This document shows, piece by piece, positions 21,450 to 32,497 of a DNA stretch of 64,000 nt (positions are counted from its first letter, which is position 1; every line of letters begins with the position of its first letter). This DNA is from Trichomonas vaginalis G3 (Eukaryota; Parabasalia; Trichomonadida; Trichomonadidae), in the NCBI RefSeq assembly GCF_026262505.1, contig NC_067207.1:3914252-3978251 (forward strand). The letters are read 5' to 3'. The notes beneath the pieces were generated by a model. The model was not told where the DNA came from and did no database searches. It was given only the letters and a program-made list of their open reading frames with translations. The position numbers and the translations under genes were made by a program.

Positions 21450-21996
21450 CTTAATGCTTGTAGATTAAAAAGACAAGTTAAATTGGAATTCAGGACGAAG
21501 TTTTGACTTGGTCATTTTGTCTGCTTTATAAGTTTTCCGCATAAACGCAGAAGGTCATTCGATAAATTAGGAATATAAGAAAAAGAAATTTATCGACATC
21601 TAGGAAAAGATGTTTTTACCACTACTGAAATATATTGTCGAACCTTGTCTTCCTAGTTCTGTCGCTGCATCGAATATAAAATTCGAATAGAACGTTATCA
21701 TTAAATGTATAACCTATGATAAACCTTAATGATGATATTAATAGTAGTTTGCATATATTTGCCCGTAACATATAATGCTAGCTATAGATCTCAAATAAAT
21801 ACTAGCATGATAGAGGGTGTTGAGCATTTTACAAATGTAACTGATGGGGGTGTACAGGTAAAATATGCTTATTATCCATTTTTCTGCAACAAACAGAATA
21901 AAAGAAAATCCGAATTTAAAATCCATATGAAATTTATATAAATAATTCAATTTTCTGCACTTTGAGTTAGTGCCTATTTATTCAAAATCAGTAAAC
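21450..21996. other. Intergenic with one small signal-peptide-like frame
   Basis: A+T-rich. A 70-codon plus-strand frame at 21729-21941 starts MMILIVVCIYLPVTYNA, which looks like a secretion signal, and continues with an Asn/Thr-rich stretch. It has no known family. It may be a chance frame, a tiny secreted protein or a surface-gene remnant. The upstream Inr of the CFAP54-like gene must lie here; the candidates are weak (TCAAAATC at 21982, TCAATTTTC at 21947). Confidence 0.3.
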
Positions 21997-24900
21997 ATGA
22001 AAAATTATAATTTTGGATGTAAAATTTTGCAAGAGGACGATAGGGCGTCCGTTTCTGCTATCAAGAGAATGAGCGAAGAAATCGATGCCGCAATGAAAAA
22101 AGTTACGGCAAGTCAGTCTCTGATCCAGAATATTCTAAGTTATGACCCACAAATGATTTTTTCAGATACTTTCGAAAGAATAATGCAGCAATTAAATGCA
22201 TTAGAAGAATTGTATAACCAAGTAATCTCAAATCCCAAAAATTACTGGTGTGCATACAATATTGTTGTCGAAATTATCGGAATTTTAGAAAAACTCGTTT
22301 TTACTGGTTATAGTGATCAGATTTTGGAATATACATTGTCAATAAATCACTCGATTTCTACAAATATTATCTTCAGAACATCAAGGTTTATACCATTTCG
22401 AATGCAAATATTCTACCTAATATGCTCAATCATGTCAAATACGTTAAATTCACGCGACAAGGATGCAGAAAACTTCGTAAACACGTTCAAAACAGAATTA
22501 ACACAACTGATGCAACTCGAACAGTCAAATACAAACGGTCTTTCAGAGACAATCACCACTTGTAATGATGATACTATAGTTTTGAAAGATTTGTTTGATG
22601 CATGTTTCAATTCAATCTCTATCATGCTTGTTCACTTTACTACTTCTAGTGATATCGACTACGAAAAGCCTGGTTCGAATCAGAAAGCAAAACAGCGTGG
22701 AAAGAAAGCAGTTAAAGAAGATCCTGGTGTACAAGAACTACCACCACTTCCTAGCCAACGCACTGTTGAAATGGTGATCAATGCTTTCGAATCTCCAATT
22801 TCAAAACAGGATTATTTGAACAAATATTCATCTATTGTTCAGGCGTGGGTTAATCCTGCATGTAATCTTGAGCCAACACTTCTTCACAGGCTTCTATTTG
22901 CTTTTATTCGATCAGGCAATTTTAATGATACAGAAAACTTATCAAAAGCATTACCAAACGATGATATTGTTGCTCTTGCACAGTACATATCACAAAACAA
23001 CTGGATGGAAGTTTCTTATACATTATGCAAAATATCAAATGAAGTTATTGCCTCGGATTATCAATTTTTCCACGAAATTGCTATGAGGCTATGGAATATA
23101 TTTGCTTCCAAGAAGATCCAAGACCCACTTGTTCTCCGTGGAGTACTTCGAGTTTTATTCATTATTCCACATCCATGTCCAATGCATGTTTCACTTGCAG
23201 CTCTTCATTTATGTGCTCATCTTGAATCACTTGATCTTTATGCTGAATGTATTGAAGTTGCAAGGAAAGTTTTGGACGTTTTATTGAATTTCAGAGACAT
23301 TTTCGCAACAAGAAAATTTGATTGTGTGATAACTCCAACGGAATCAATACCAACGAAACCAGCAGACAAGTCATATATACTCTTTGAGAACTGGCTAGAA
23401 TGTTTGCATGTTGATTTGTTGTCAGTTTGGATATCATCAACACTTAGATTTGGTTTAATTAATGATACAGATAAACAAGCACAGAAATATGAAAAAGACA
23501 TTCAAGATAAGAAAGACGAATACGCGAAAACTAAACAATTATACGGTATTCTTGATAATAAACAGAAACAACACTTCGATGAAGCAATCAACAGACCATT
23601 TAAACCACCGTCATATTCTAAAACAGCTGAAGAAGATTTGTTGACAAAATTCAAAAATAATTTTGCTGTCAAAGCATTGATTTACATCCAAATGTCATTC
23701 TTTAGACCGCAGAAAGCAGAGGAATTCCTCGAAAAAGCAAGACAGTCATTAATAGAACTAGAAGGAATAACATATAAACTCAATTCTCCAGTAATTTTCG
23801 CAAATAGAACTCAAATCGCTTTAGTTTGCACAAACAAATATTGTCAAAACGCAAAAACTGTGGCAGTTTTCGGTAAAGAAGTTGTAGGAAACACTGGATT
23901 AACAACATCAAACATTCATCTACAAGGATGTGGTGTCAAACAAGATAAAGTTGAAACATTTTTGATCTCAAAACTGAAGCCAAATACTTTATACACTTTT
24001 GCTTTTGGCGGATATAATTCTCATAATGAATTAATTGATGTTTTGAGTGAGCCATTCTATGTTTCAACATGTCATACATTATCTGTTGAGTTGATTTGGA
24101 GTTATATCGCAGCCGCTGCTTATAAATCTCATGATTTAGTCAGTTTCGATGTAGCTTTGACATATTTAATTCAATGTTTTGCAGAAATTGCTGTTCAATC
24201 AGAAGATAACATGTTTTATCAGTACATGAATCCTTTCAACAGATTTATCTTGAAGAGCAACATTATTTCGCAGCCTGCTCCTTTGATTCGATCCTTTGCT
24301 TCTGTTTTGTTGATGAGCGCAAGGTTATTTGCTGCAAAACCTCTCCATGCAACAGCCTTTCAACATCTTTCGTTGATTTTAGCTCAAATTTTGAATAATC
24401 CTGATTTAATTTTAACGGGAAGTCGTGAGATTTTAGCAACACTTCAGCCATTAATTGGTAAATCATTCCATGTTAAATGGGTTATTCAACCTTTGTTGTT
24501 AATTGTCAATGCTTTAAAGAACAACAAACCAACAAGAAATGAAGAAGAACATCAACAAATTTTGTCTTGCGCAAGTTATTGTTTAGATGCAGCTTTCGTT
24601 AAATTATACCAAGAAAGACAGATATCTCAATATATATTAAGTACTGTTTTAGAATTGCCAACAAACAGTCATTGGAGACAATCGTTTATTATGTTTGCCG
24701 CTCAGCATCAATTAACAGAATCGAATGTTGTAAATGAACAAGTTTTGCCAATTTACGCGGCAGAAATTTTCAGACAATCACCTGAAAAATCATTTGATGA
24801 ATTGTTTAACAAATTCAAATTAGATCCTTTGTTCCCAGCAGCTGCTGTTTACTTGATAACTATGGCTCACACAGCAGGAATGAATAATCAAGGTGCAAAT

Positions 24901-27900
24901 TGGTCGAAACAAACTTTGGAATACATCAAATCTTTAGTTCATGAACAAGATGATCAGAAAACCCCTGTTAAAGGAAAAGCTAAAGGTGCTAAACCAGTAA
25001 TCAAAAAGAAGACTCCTGTTAAAGGCAAAGCCAAAGACCAAGGTAAGCAAAACACAGAAGAAGCTTTGCAGAACCAAATGGCAACAAAAATACAGAATTG
25101 TTGGACTAAATATCACACAAGGCAAAAGAAGAATCAAAAGTTCTTCGAATGCAACCAGCACAGAGCTGCTTTGTTGATGTTAAGTGCAATGTGCCAATTG
25201 GAATTGGATGAAACAATGAAACATGCAAGGCCAGCACCATTAGACAATTCTGGAAAAATCACACCAAAGCACAGTCTTCAAAGGAAATCATCAAGATATG
25301 GACATAGTAGAAGACCATCCATGGACGCTGCAACATTTGAAGCCGAGTTTAATTATGATGCTGCAAATAATTTCCTCCAAACAATTATACAGACAATTGT
25401 TATTTCAGAGAGATCGAAGAGATTTGATATCCAAAGAACAGCAACTGAGATGTTGAGAGTTTTCTTATCAACTGTTCAATACAAATCTCCGATTTTCAAG
25501 AACATTTCATCAAAAATGGTGACATTTTCCAATGTTTTAGTTTCTTATTTGCCATTGGATGAAAGATGGGCACAAAGTATTGTTTTTGATGTCTTCATGT
25601 TCTTGTTGAATGATTCAAAGACCAAAGCTCTGGTTGGACACATGCAAACAGCTTGTGCAAAAGAGCAATCAATGGGTAAGATGTTGTGGATGATTGATGG
25701 TGAAGAAATGCCAGAAGATCTGCAGAAAATACAAGCAAGTTTACAAAGAAGAGATCCTGCTGAAAATGCATTTTACACTGCAAATGATTTGCTTTGTAAG
25801 TTAACAACAGAAGATCCAAATGCATTTCATTTCGATAACAAACAGCAAGCCCTCAAAAATGTTTTGGATATTGCAATCAACTTACAACACAAACAAAAGC
25901 TTTCCATGTCTGTTTCTTTGCTCACGAGATTAGGTTTCTATTCAAAGAAGCACTTTGATGATGCAACAGCTTTAAAGAGATGGCAAGATGCATTGGAATG
26001 TCACTTCAGATTAGTCAGAGCTCATGAAAAAGTTGACCAAATTTTGCAAAATGAAACCGAAGATTCTTTCTATCAAAAGCATTCTTGGGCAGGTTGTTTA
26101 AGTATTTTTGTCTTAAGTAGTTACATTGCTATGTACAGTGATAGACAAATTGCATTACCTTTGTGCAAATTGGCATCTTTCTCATTAGGAAGTTTATTCG
26201 CAAATGAAACAACGCATCCAAAGAAACAAATTGATTTTGCTACTTATGAACCTCCAGAAATTGTTCAAGGAGTTGATATTTTCTCAGAATTGGATCCAAA
26301 CCAACCATTGTTAGAATGTTGCCCAGCACAAAACATCAGTGGAGCAATCACTTATTTGTTGAGTGCAATGCAATCTTATGAATTATATTTCGAAATGTTC
26401 AAGCCAATTGCTTTTGCTCGTCATTTCTTCAGATTCATCATACGCGAGCCAAACATTCTTGCAAGAGTAAGATTGATTGGTGCTTTGAACTGTTGCACAT
26501 TCGGTTTCGTTTCTAGTGCTGTTCAAATTCTTAATGATGTCATAACTAATTTCGGACAACCACATAATACAATCGAATTTACTTTGACTCCTCCAAATGT
26601 AAAGAGATATCAATATGATCAAACAGAAGGACCATCATTCCAAGCTAATAGTGAATGCATCAAATACTTAACAATACCACAAACATTCAATAATGTTTCC
26701 CAAATATTCGGTGCACAAATTGGTTTGCAATTCATTTTATGTGTTACAAGATTACTTCGTGTTCTTTCTAATTCACAAAATCCAATTGTAGAAAATCAAG
26801 ACAATGCATCAACAGCAACAACTCCAACAGCAAAGCAAACAACATCAAGAGCCAAGCACAGGAAATCCGCATCTCATCACAAGAAAGATGAATTATCAAG
26901 CTCAATGAGTATGACAGGATTGAGTGAAATTTCTGATTCATTGTTGAAATTGGCTGAAACTTTGTTGACAGGTTTGATTGCAAAAGAATTCGGACAAGAC
27001 CAATTAACAATCAAATACGAGCTGCTACTTGAACTTGCACGTGTTAAAATGAGCATGTGGATGTGGGAATCAGCAATGTCGATTGCAAAGAATCTGGAAA
27101 ATCCTTTGAAAGAAGTTTCGAATGATTTCTTGACATTCGATTGTTCAAATGTCTTAGATAAATCAATGAATTTAGTTTGTGGATTGGAAGACATGAGAAC
27201 AAGGATCATTGCTGAATGCGCATTTAATTTACATGATGCATCAATCGCTGATCAATATGGATCTCCTTATATCAAGAGTTTAGTTTTGATTCAAAAAGCA
27301 GAATTCGAATCAGCAGCGAAACTGTTATTGAACATTTCAATGACGAAACCAATCACAGCGTTTTACAGAGAACATGTTTTGTCATGTGCACAGTTAGTTC
27401 AATTGTTCTGCTTCGATAAGAACTTAGTTGAAACTGTATTAGGAAATCTTCAACCACAGCAAAGACAAATATATTCTCCAATTCCTTTGGCGGCTCAAAT
27501 TTTCCAAACTGTCGAGTATTTCTACATCTCGGAATTAGCAATGAAAGAATCAAAGAACTTGTATTTGGCAGATACTCATTTATTAGTCAGATTACAGTAT
27601 TTGTATGCCAATGCAAATATCAAATTCAAGGGTAATGAAAACTCTCTTGAAATTCTCGAGAAAGCTGCACAAACAATGTCTTCTATTTGTCCATATCCTT
27701 CTCATGGTTTGTCATTCCTTATTTCTTCAACAGCTTCTAGGATTAAAATGCAGGATTTCATCTCGCAAAATCCAACAGCTGTTCAATTCTGGAACAGACA
27801 AGTCGAAGGAGATTCACTCAAGAACGTCACTCTTCCATCATTTTCAGCTGTGCAAGTTGATCAGATGGCAGAGAAAATGAGACAAATGTTCGCTACTCAT

Positions 27901-29112
27901 CCTGATTGTGTTGTTCATCCAGCAAGCCAACAAGTAATATTAGATCTTGTTCTTTTAGTTGGTTTGTCACAAGGGGATAATGCAAGAAACGAAAAGACAT
28001 TAAGTACTTTAATGGTTGCTCATGCCGTAAAGACATCAAGAAGATTCATTCAAAGTTTAGTTGCTGAATGTCAAGATACAGTTGCAACAAACTGTCCACA
28101 ATTATTGCAAAATGACAACAAAGATCAAACTCAAAGAGGTCTTGCAGCTGCTTATTATTCTCATGTTTGTTCTTTGGATCAACCTTTGTTCGATTGTACC
28201 TTAATTGAAGCAAGAACTTCTTTATTCTTCAGATGCTTCGAAGAACAATGTGCTGTATTCAAGAGCCTTGGACAGCCACCTGATAACAATCAAGAAACAA
28301 ATTATGTTGTTGGACAATGGTACAAAGTTGACAGCAGAGCGATGAAAGTTGAGAATTCTGATGAAGGAATGACAAATGCAACACATACAGCAAGAACAGG
28401 AATGACACCAGGTACAATTACTTCTGGAACATCAAGAGCAACAACAGCAACAGGAGCAAGAAACAAATCATCTCAAATTTCAGGAATTTACTACTATTTC
28501 TTAGGCGCTGTTACATTAGACGAAGAACATAAAGGATCCGGAATTAGAATCATCCCTACAGTTATTGTTGCACAAGCAAGTGAAATATCTGAACTAAACA
28601 CAGAGATGTCTGATGTTGGTTTAACATTGCAAGAAGTTGGTCACATGGAAAAAGTTGTTGGAGCTGTTGAAGTTCCTCAAAAAGAAGTTCCTGAAAAAAT
28701 TTCAAGAAAGAAATCATCTGTAAAACTGTTGAAATCTACTTCTTTCTTGCACTCAGCAACATCATCAACAACGAATCTAAGCAATGCTCTTACCCCGCTC
28801 AGAAATCAAGTTGAAGTTGCAACAAAATCAGCTTTGTCTAAATGGAATGTTGCTGTTCATAAATTAGAAGCTCTTTTGACAAAAAGTGCAAAACTTGTCA
28901 CTCAAATGACAACAAAAGGAGGCAGATTTCGTGGAGAAGTTAAGGCAAATTCGTTGTCTAACAACTCTGCAACTGCTTTGAGTCATCTTTTAAGTCTTCA
29001 ATTTGGTATTTGCGAAAAAGATGAAAATCTTGCTTCATTCTTAATGACCATTTCTCCGATGGCGCCAGCAAAGAAAGCAGATCCATCTTCCCTTCCATCC
29101 TTGAAAAATTAA
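21997..29112 (+). CDS. CFAP54-like axonemal central-pair protein
   Basis: Protein of about 2371 residues from the ATG at 21997; the frame opens at an upstream GTG, which is not preferred. Most of it is helical solenoid. Residues about 593-692 form a fibronectin-III-like domain whose end (LKPNTLYTFAFGGYNSHNEL) and the following IAAAAYKSHDLVSFDVAL match the CFAP54 arrangement, where the domain is followed by a helical block. An IQ motif (KIQNCWTKYHTRQ) lies at about 1031, between Lys-rich linkers containing a twofold TPVKGKAK repeat. CFAP54 is a large scaffold of the C1a projection of the flagellar central apparatus, and trichomonads are multiflagellated. The length is near the family range (about 2400-3100). 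The IQ motif could bind calmodulin or centrin. I recognise the family from remembered patterns, not from a search. Confidence 0.72.
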   Translation: MKNYNFGCKILQEDDRASVSAIKRMSEEIDAAMKKVTASQSLIQNILSYDPQMIFSDTFERIMQQLNALEELYNQVISNPKNYWCAYNIVVEIIGILEKLVFTGYSDQILEYTLSINHSISTNIIFRTSRFIPFRMQIFYLICSIMSNTLNSRDKDAENFVNTFKTELTQLMQLEQSNTNGLSETITTCNDDTIVLKDLFDACFNSISIMLVHFTTSSDIDYEKPGSNQKAKQRGKKAVKEDPGVQELPPLPSQRTVEMVINAFESPISKQDYLNKYSSIVQAWVNPACNLEPTLLHRLLFAFIRSGNFNDTENLSKALPNDDIVALAQYISQNNWMEVSYTLCKISNEVIASDYQFFHEIAMRLWNIFASKKIQDPLVLRGVLRVLFIIPHPCPMHVSLAALHLCAHLESLDLYAECIEVARKVLDVLLNFRDIFATRKFDCVITPTESIPTKPADKSYILFENWLECLHVDLLSVWISSTLRFGLINDTDKQAQKYEKDIQDKKDEYAKTKQLYGILDNKQKQHFDEAINRPFKPPSYSKTAEEDLLTKFKNNFAVKALIYIQMSFFRPQKAEEFLEKARQSLIELEGITYKLNSPVIFANRTQIALVCTNKYCQNAKTVAVFGKEVVGNTGLTTSNIHLQGCGVKQDKVETFLISKLKPNTLYTFAFGGYNSHNELIDVLSEPFYVSTCHTLSVELIWSYIAAAAYKSHDLVSFDVALTYLIQCFAEIAVQSEDNMFYQYMNPFNRFILKSNIISQPAPLIRSFASVLLMSARLFAAKPLHATAFQHLSLILAQILNNPDLILTGSREILATLQPLIGKSFHVKWVIQPLLLIVNALKNNKPTRNEEEHQQILSCASYCLDAAFVKLYQERQISQYILSTVLELPTNSHWRQSFIMFAAQHQLTESNVVNEQVLPIYAAEIFRQSPEKSFDELFNKFKLDPLFPAAAVYLITMAHTAGMNNQGANWSKQTLEYIKSLVHEQDDQKTPVKGKAKGAKPVIKKKTPVKGKAKDQGKQNTEEALQNQMATKIQNCWTKYHTRQKKNQKFFECNQHRAALLMLSAMCQLELDETMKHARPAPLDNSGKITPKHSLQRKSSRYGHSRRPSMDAATFEAEFNYDAANNFLQTIIQTIVISERSKRFDIQRTATEMLRVFLSTVQYKSPIFKNISSKMVTFSNVLVSYLPLDERWAQSIVFDVFMFLLNDSKTKALVGHMQTACAKEQSMGKMLWMIDGEEMPEDLQKIQASLQRRDPAENAFYTANDLLCKLTTEDPNAFHFDNKQQALKNVLDIAINLQHKQKLSMSVSLLTRLGFYSKKHFDDATALKRWQDALECHFRLVRAHEKVDQILQNETEDSFYQKHSWAGCLSIFVLSSYIAMYSDRQIALPLCKLASFSLGSLFANETTHPKKQIDFATYEPPEIVQGVDIFSELDPNQPLLECCPAQNISGAITYLLSAMQSYELYFEMFKPIAFARHFFRFIIREPNILARVRLIGALNCCTFGFVSSAVQILNDVITNFGQPHNTIEFTLTPPNVKRYQYDQTEGPSFQANSECIKYLTIPQTFNNVSQIFGAQIGLQFILCVTRLLRVLSNSQNPIVENQDNASTATTPTAKQTTSRAKHRKSASHHKKDELSSSMSMTGLSEISDSLLKLAETLLTGLIAKEFGQDQLTIKYELLLELARVKMSMWMWESAMSIAKNLENPLKEVSNDFLTFDCSNVLDKSMNLVCGLEDMRTRIIAECAFNLHDASIADQYGSPYIKSLVLIQKAEFESAAKLLLNISMTKPITAFYREHVLSCAQLVQLFCFDKNLVETVLGNLQPQQRQIYSPIPLAAQIFQTVEYFYISELAMKESKNLYLADTHLLVRLQYLYANANIKFKGNENSLEILEKAAQTMSSICPYPSHGLSFLISSTASRIKMQDFISQNPTAVQFWNRQVEGDSLKNVTLPSFSAVQVDQMAEKMRQMFATHPDCVVHPASQQVILDLVLLVGLSQGDNARNEKTLSTLMVAHAVKTSRRFIQSLVAECQDTVATNCPQLLQNDNKDQTQRGLAAAYYSHVCSLDQPLFDCTLIEARTSLFFRCFEEQCAVFKSLGQPPDNNQETNYVVGQWYKVDSRAMKVENSDEGMTNATHTARTGMTPGTITSGTSRATTATGARNKSSQISGIYYYFLGAVTLDEEHKGSGIRIIPTVIVAQASEISELNTEMSDVGLTLQEVGHMEKVVGAVEVPQKEVPEKISRKKSSVKLLKSTSFLHSATSSTTNLSNALTPLRNQVEVATKSALSKWNVAVHKLEALLTKSAKLVTQMTTKGGRFRGEVKANSLSNNSATALSHLLSLQFGICEKDENLASFLMTISPMAPAKKADPSSLPSLKN

Positions 29113-30527
29113 TTTTTAATCTTTCTTTATCTGTTATTTTTCTGATTGCGTGATATTATTATTTTTATATTTTATCATTATTTTGTAAAAATGTTATTTT
29201 ATAGATAATTAAATGCTAAATTCACAAATTTTAAAAAAATTAGAATACAAGTAGCAAAATATGAAAATATGAAATAGGTAATCATGCTGATTGTCTTCCG
29301 TGATCTATTATTTATAATATTAAAGCTTCAATGCCTAAATTTATTTCAAAAAAAAATATCAAAGTAAATTATTCGGTTTATAATGATGAATTGAGTAGCT
29401 AATTCCTAACATCAATAAGAAAGCATAGCAAATTAGAATGAAAGAAATCAATATTGAATTAGATTAAATATGGCATTTGATTAGATAATATGTAACTCCT
29501 AACTTGTTATCGTAAAATTATTTCTATCTGAGAAATGATAATTCATCTTATTGGGTTGAAATATTTTGGCATCGAACTCAAGATACTGGAAATTCACCAA
29601 AATGAATCAGGCAGGATGATTTAAAGAAATTTCATTTGAATTTTTATCAAAAAATCTTTATGGATAATTCCGAAAATGAAATAGAGCAATTCGGCCATTA
29701 CGGTATTTACAACGTTTTTTAATTACTGCAAAGATTATAGTTGATGAATTTAATTAGGGAAAAATCTGGGTTTTAAATCTGAAATTTTGTTTCTCTACGA
29801 AATTTGCTTAAAATTATAAGGATTTCAAGCAAATTTTGCAAACAATTTGATCTGTAGCTTTATTGGTAAAGACAAGGGATTTTTGGCAAAAATCGATAAA
29901 AATGATAAATTAAGGCGAAAAAATCTTTAATTACACATTGGAATGGAATTATCTAATGCGTTTTGGTGTAACTGGTAGAATTGTTTGAAACCCAGCGATT
30001 ATTTTAATATTTTTTAAATTAAATGTCTTGATTGACAGGCCATTATTTTGAAATCATAACTGTTAATCAATTCTAATACATTTTCGGGTCTATCCAACTA
30101 TATCCAACATTTTATCATTCAATTCAAAATTGAAAAAATTGCAGACGGTTACCGAAAATTTCATTGAATTGAAAATAATTTGCAAGAACATTTTATATTA
30201 TCATAATATGATTTATTACTACGATTCCTCTATTGATTCAATTGGGGCTATTTTCCTCTGAATTTGAGATAACTATGAAAAAGTGGAATAGCAAAAACAA
30301 CATTTATATTAAATCTTGGCAGTCTTTCATTATATAGTAATTTATTCATACAATCAAAAAATTAGTTTTCCTCCATCAATCCGACATACAACAATACTTT
30401 CACTAAAAAGGTGTTTTGTCCATTCTTGTGCGATTAAAAAAATTAATGTGAGCGGAATGAGCGGAAAACCGCAAATCTGCTTTGAAAAAATTGAGTAAGA
30501 ACAACGATTTTGAAAACTGTTGATTAC
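29113..30527. other. 1.4-kb intergenic region
   Basis: A+T-rich, with no long frame, no terminal repeats and no RNA gene that I can see. It contains the 3' end of the CFAP54-like gene and the upstream region of INO1. It is longer than most spacers here. Confidence 0.5.
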
Positions 30528-30528
30528 T

Positions 30529-30536
30529 TCACTTTT
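30529..30536 (+). promoter_or_regulatory. Initiator (Inr) of INO1
   Basis: TCACTTTT with the predicted +1 A at 30531, ten bases before the ATG at 30541. This fixes the start at 30541, although the open frame extends to a TTG at 30520. Confidence 0.8.
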
Positions 30537-30540
30537 AACA

Positions 30541-32076
30541 ATGCTCGCTAACGAGTTCAAGGTTGACAGCTCAAATGTTGAGATCAAGGGAGAGGAAATG
30601 ATTACAAAGTATGATTACCATACATCCCACGTCGTTGCCGGTCCAGAAGGCATCAAGATTGTTCCAGAGACAAAGAAATTAGAATTCAAGACAGATCTTC
30701 ACGTTCCAAAGACCGGTGTTATGCTTGTCGGCTGGGGTGGCAACAACGGTACAACACTTACATCCGGCGTTCTCGCTAACAAGAAGAAACTTGTTTGGGA
30801 TACAAAGCGTGGTGAGGTCAAGGCTAACTACCATGGTTCCCTTACACAGTGCGGCACAACATACCTCGGCCAAGATGAGAAGGGCACAACATACGTGGCT
30901 CCATTCAAGGCTTTACTCCCAATGGTCGATCCAGATAATCTTGTTATCGGTGGTTGGGATATTAACGATATGGATATCTACCATGCTGCTAAGCGTGCTC
31001 TTGTCATGGAGCCAGTCATGCTCAACATGCTCAAGGACGACCTCGAGAAGATGAAACCACTTCCAGCCGTCTTCGACTTAGACTTCGTTGCTCCAAACCA
31101 GAAGGAACGTGCTAACAACGTCATCCCAGGCACAAAGTGGGAACAGCTCGAAACAGTCCGTAAGCAGATGCGCGACTTCAAGGAGCAAAACAAGCTGGAG
31201 AAGGTCATCATCCTTTGGACAGCCAACACAGAGCGTTACTGCGATGTTCAGGAAGGCGTCCACATGACACCAGAACAACTTCTTGATGCCATCAAGAACA
31301 ACCACGCCGAAATCGCTCCATCCCAGATCTACGCCGTTGCCGCTATCCTCGAGCACATCCCATACATCAATGGTTCCCCACAGAACACATTCGTTCCAGG
31401 CCTTATCCAGCTTGCTGAGCGCGAGGGCGTCGCCATCATGGGTGATGACTTCAAGACAGGCCAGACAAAGTTCAAGTCCGTCATGGCTGACTTCCTCATC
31501 TCATCTGGTCTCAAGTTAACAGCTGTTGTTTCCTACAACCACCTTGGTAACAACGATGGCCTTAACCTCGATTTCGACCTTTGCTTCCGCTCCAAGCAGA
31601 TCTCAAAGTCCTCCGTCATTGATGATATGGTTGGCTACAACCCAATCCTCTATCCAAACGGCGAGCACCCAGATCACGTTGTCGTCATCAAGTACGTCCC
31701 ATCTGTTGGCGACTCAAAGCGTGCTCTCGATGAATACGACTCCGACATCTTCTGTGGTGGCAAGAACATCATCTCCGTCCACAACACATGCGAAGACTCC
31801 CTTCTTGCTGCTCCACTTATGCTCGACCTCATCCTCCTTATGGAACTCTTCACACGTGTCCAGCTTAAGGATGAGACAATGAAGGAATTCTCTCACATGA
31901 ACTCCGTCTACTCTGTTCTTTCCTTCCTCCTCAAGGCTCCAAGAACACCAACAGGCACACCAGTCATCAACTCCCTCTTCCAGCAGCGTGCTTGCATGGA
32001 GAACATCCTCCGTGCTACACGTGGTCTCCAGCCACTTAACAACATGCACCTCGAATGGAAGATGCCAAAGCAATAA
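30541..32076 (+). CDS. INO1: Inositol-3-phosphate synthase
   Basis: Protein of 511 residues that converts glucose 6-phosphate to 1D-myo-inositol 3-phosphate with NAD, the first step of inositol and phosphatidylinositol synthesis in the cytosol. The NAD-binding glycine loop GWGGNNG is at residues 64-70. The family signatures GDDFKTGQTK (301-310) and SYNHLGNNDG (331-340) are present, and the active-site Lys-rich C-terminal half is complete. Length agrees with the family (yeast 533). Codon use differs sharply from its neighbours: many C-ending codons (ATC, TTC, GTC, CTC) and much higher GC3. That is what a highly expressed housekeeping gene shows in trichomonads. The gene is intact with a strong Inr. 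Confidence 0.97.
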   Translation: MLANEFKVDSSNVEIKGEEMITKYDYHTSHVVAGPEGIKIVPETKKLEFKTDLHVPKTGVMLVGWGGNNGTTLTSGVLANKKKLVWDTKRGEVKANYHGSLTQCGTTYLGQDEKGTTYVAPFKALLPMVDPDNLVIGGWDINDMDIYHAAKRALVMEPVMLNMLKDDLEKMKPLPAVFDLDFVAPNQKERANNVIPGTKWEQLETVRKQMRDFKEQNKLEKVIILWTANTERYCDVQEGVHMTPEQLLDAIKNNHAEIAPSQIYAVAAILEHIPYINGSPQNTFVPGLIQLAEREGVAIMGDDFKTGQTKFKSVMADFLISSGLKLTAVVSYNHLGNNDGLNLDFDLCFRSKQISKSSVIDDMVGYNPILYPNGEHPDHVVVIKYVPSVGDSKRALDEYDSDIFCGGKNIISVHNTCEDSLLAAPLMLDLILLMELFTRVQLKDETMKEFSHMNSVYSVLSFLLKAPRTPTGTPVINSLFQQRACMENILRATRGLQPLNNMHLEWKMPKQ

Positions 32077-32497
32077 GCCTGTTCTTTTCTTGCTAACTAT
32101 TTATTTATTATTTATTAATAAAGTATTCATTATTTATTATCTCCTTCCCTTTTTAATAAAGAATTTTGAAATAAATTCTTTAATTTGTTCATATAAATGT
32201 AAGTCTAAGTTTAGTAATTGAATTATAAATTATCAAAATTGAATTATAATCAACTCGATGAATTTTGATAATTTCCAGAATATTAAAAGCAAATATAGAC
32301 CCAAAGATGATTTTGTTTAGAAAATAATTGCATACAAGTGATTATAAGAATGATTTAGAATATCTAATTCCTTATTGCTTCCGAAAATGAACAAATCTTA
32401 TCTAAAATTTCTAAAATAGGTTAGTATTCAATGTAAATCTTGTGAAATATTAAAAAGACGTATTTATTTTTTTCTAAAATATATAATAAATTAGCAT
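32077..32497. other. Intergenic between convergent genes
   Basis: A+T-rich, 421 bases, holding the 3' ends of INO1 (+) and the TPH protein gene (-). It contains TTTATTATTTATTAATAAAG-like low-complexity sequence and nothing else recognised. Confidence 0.6.

Noticed and set aside
31283-32073. Several open frames over INO1 on both strands
   Set aside because: Shadows produced by the high-GC codon use of INO1.
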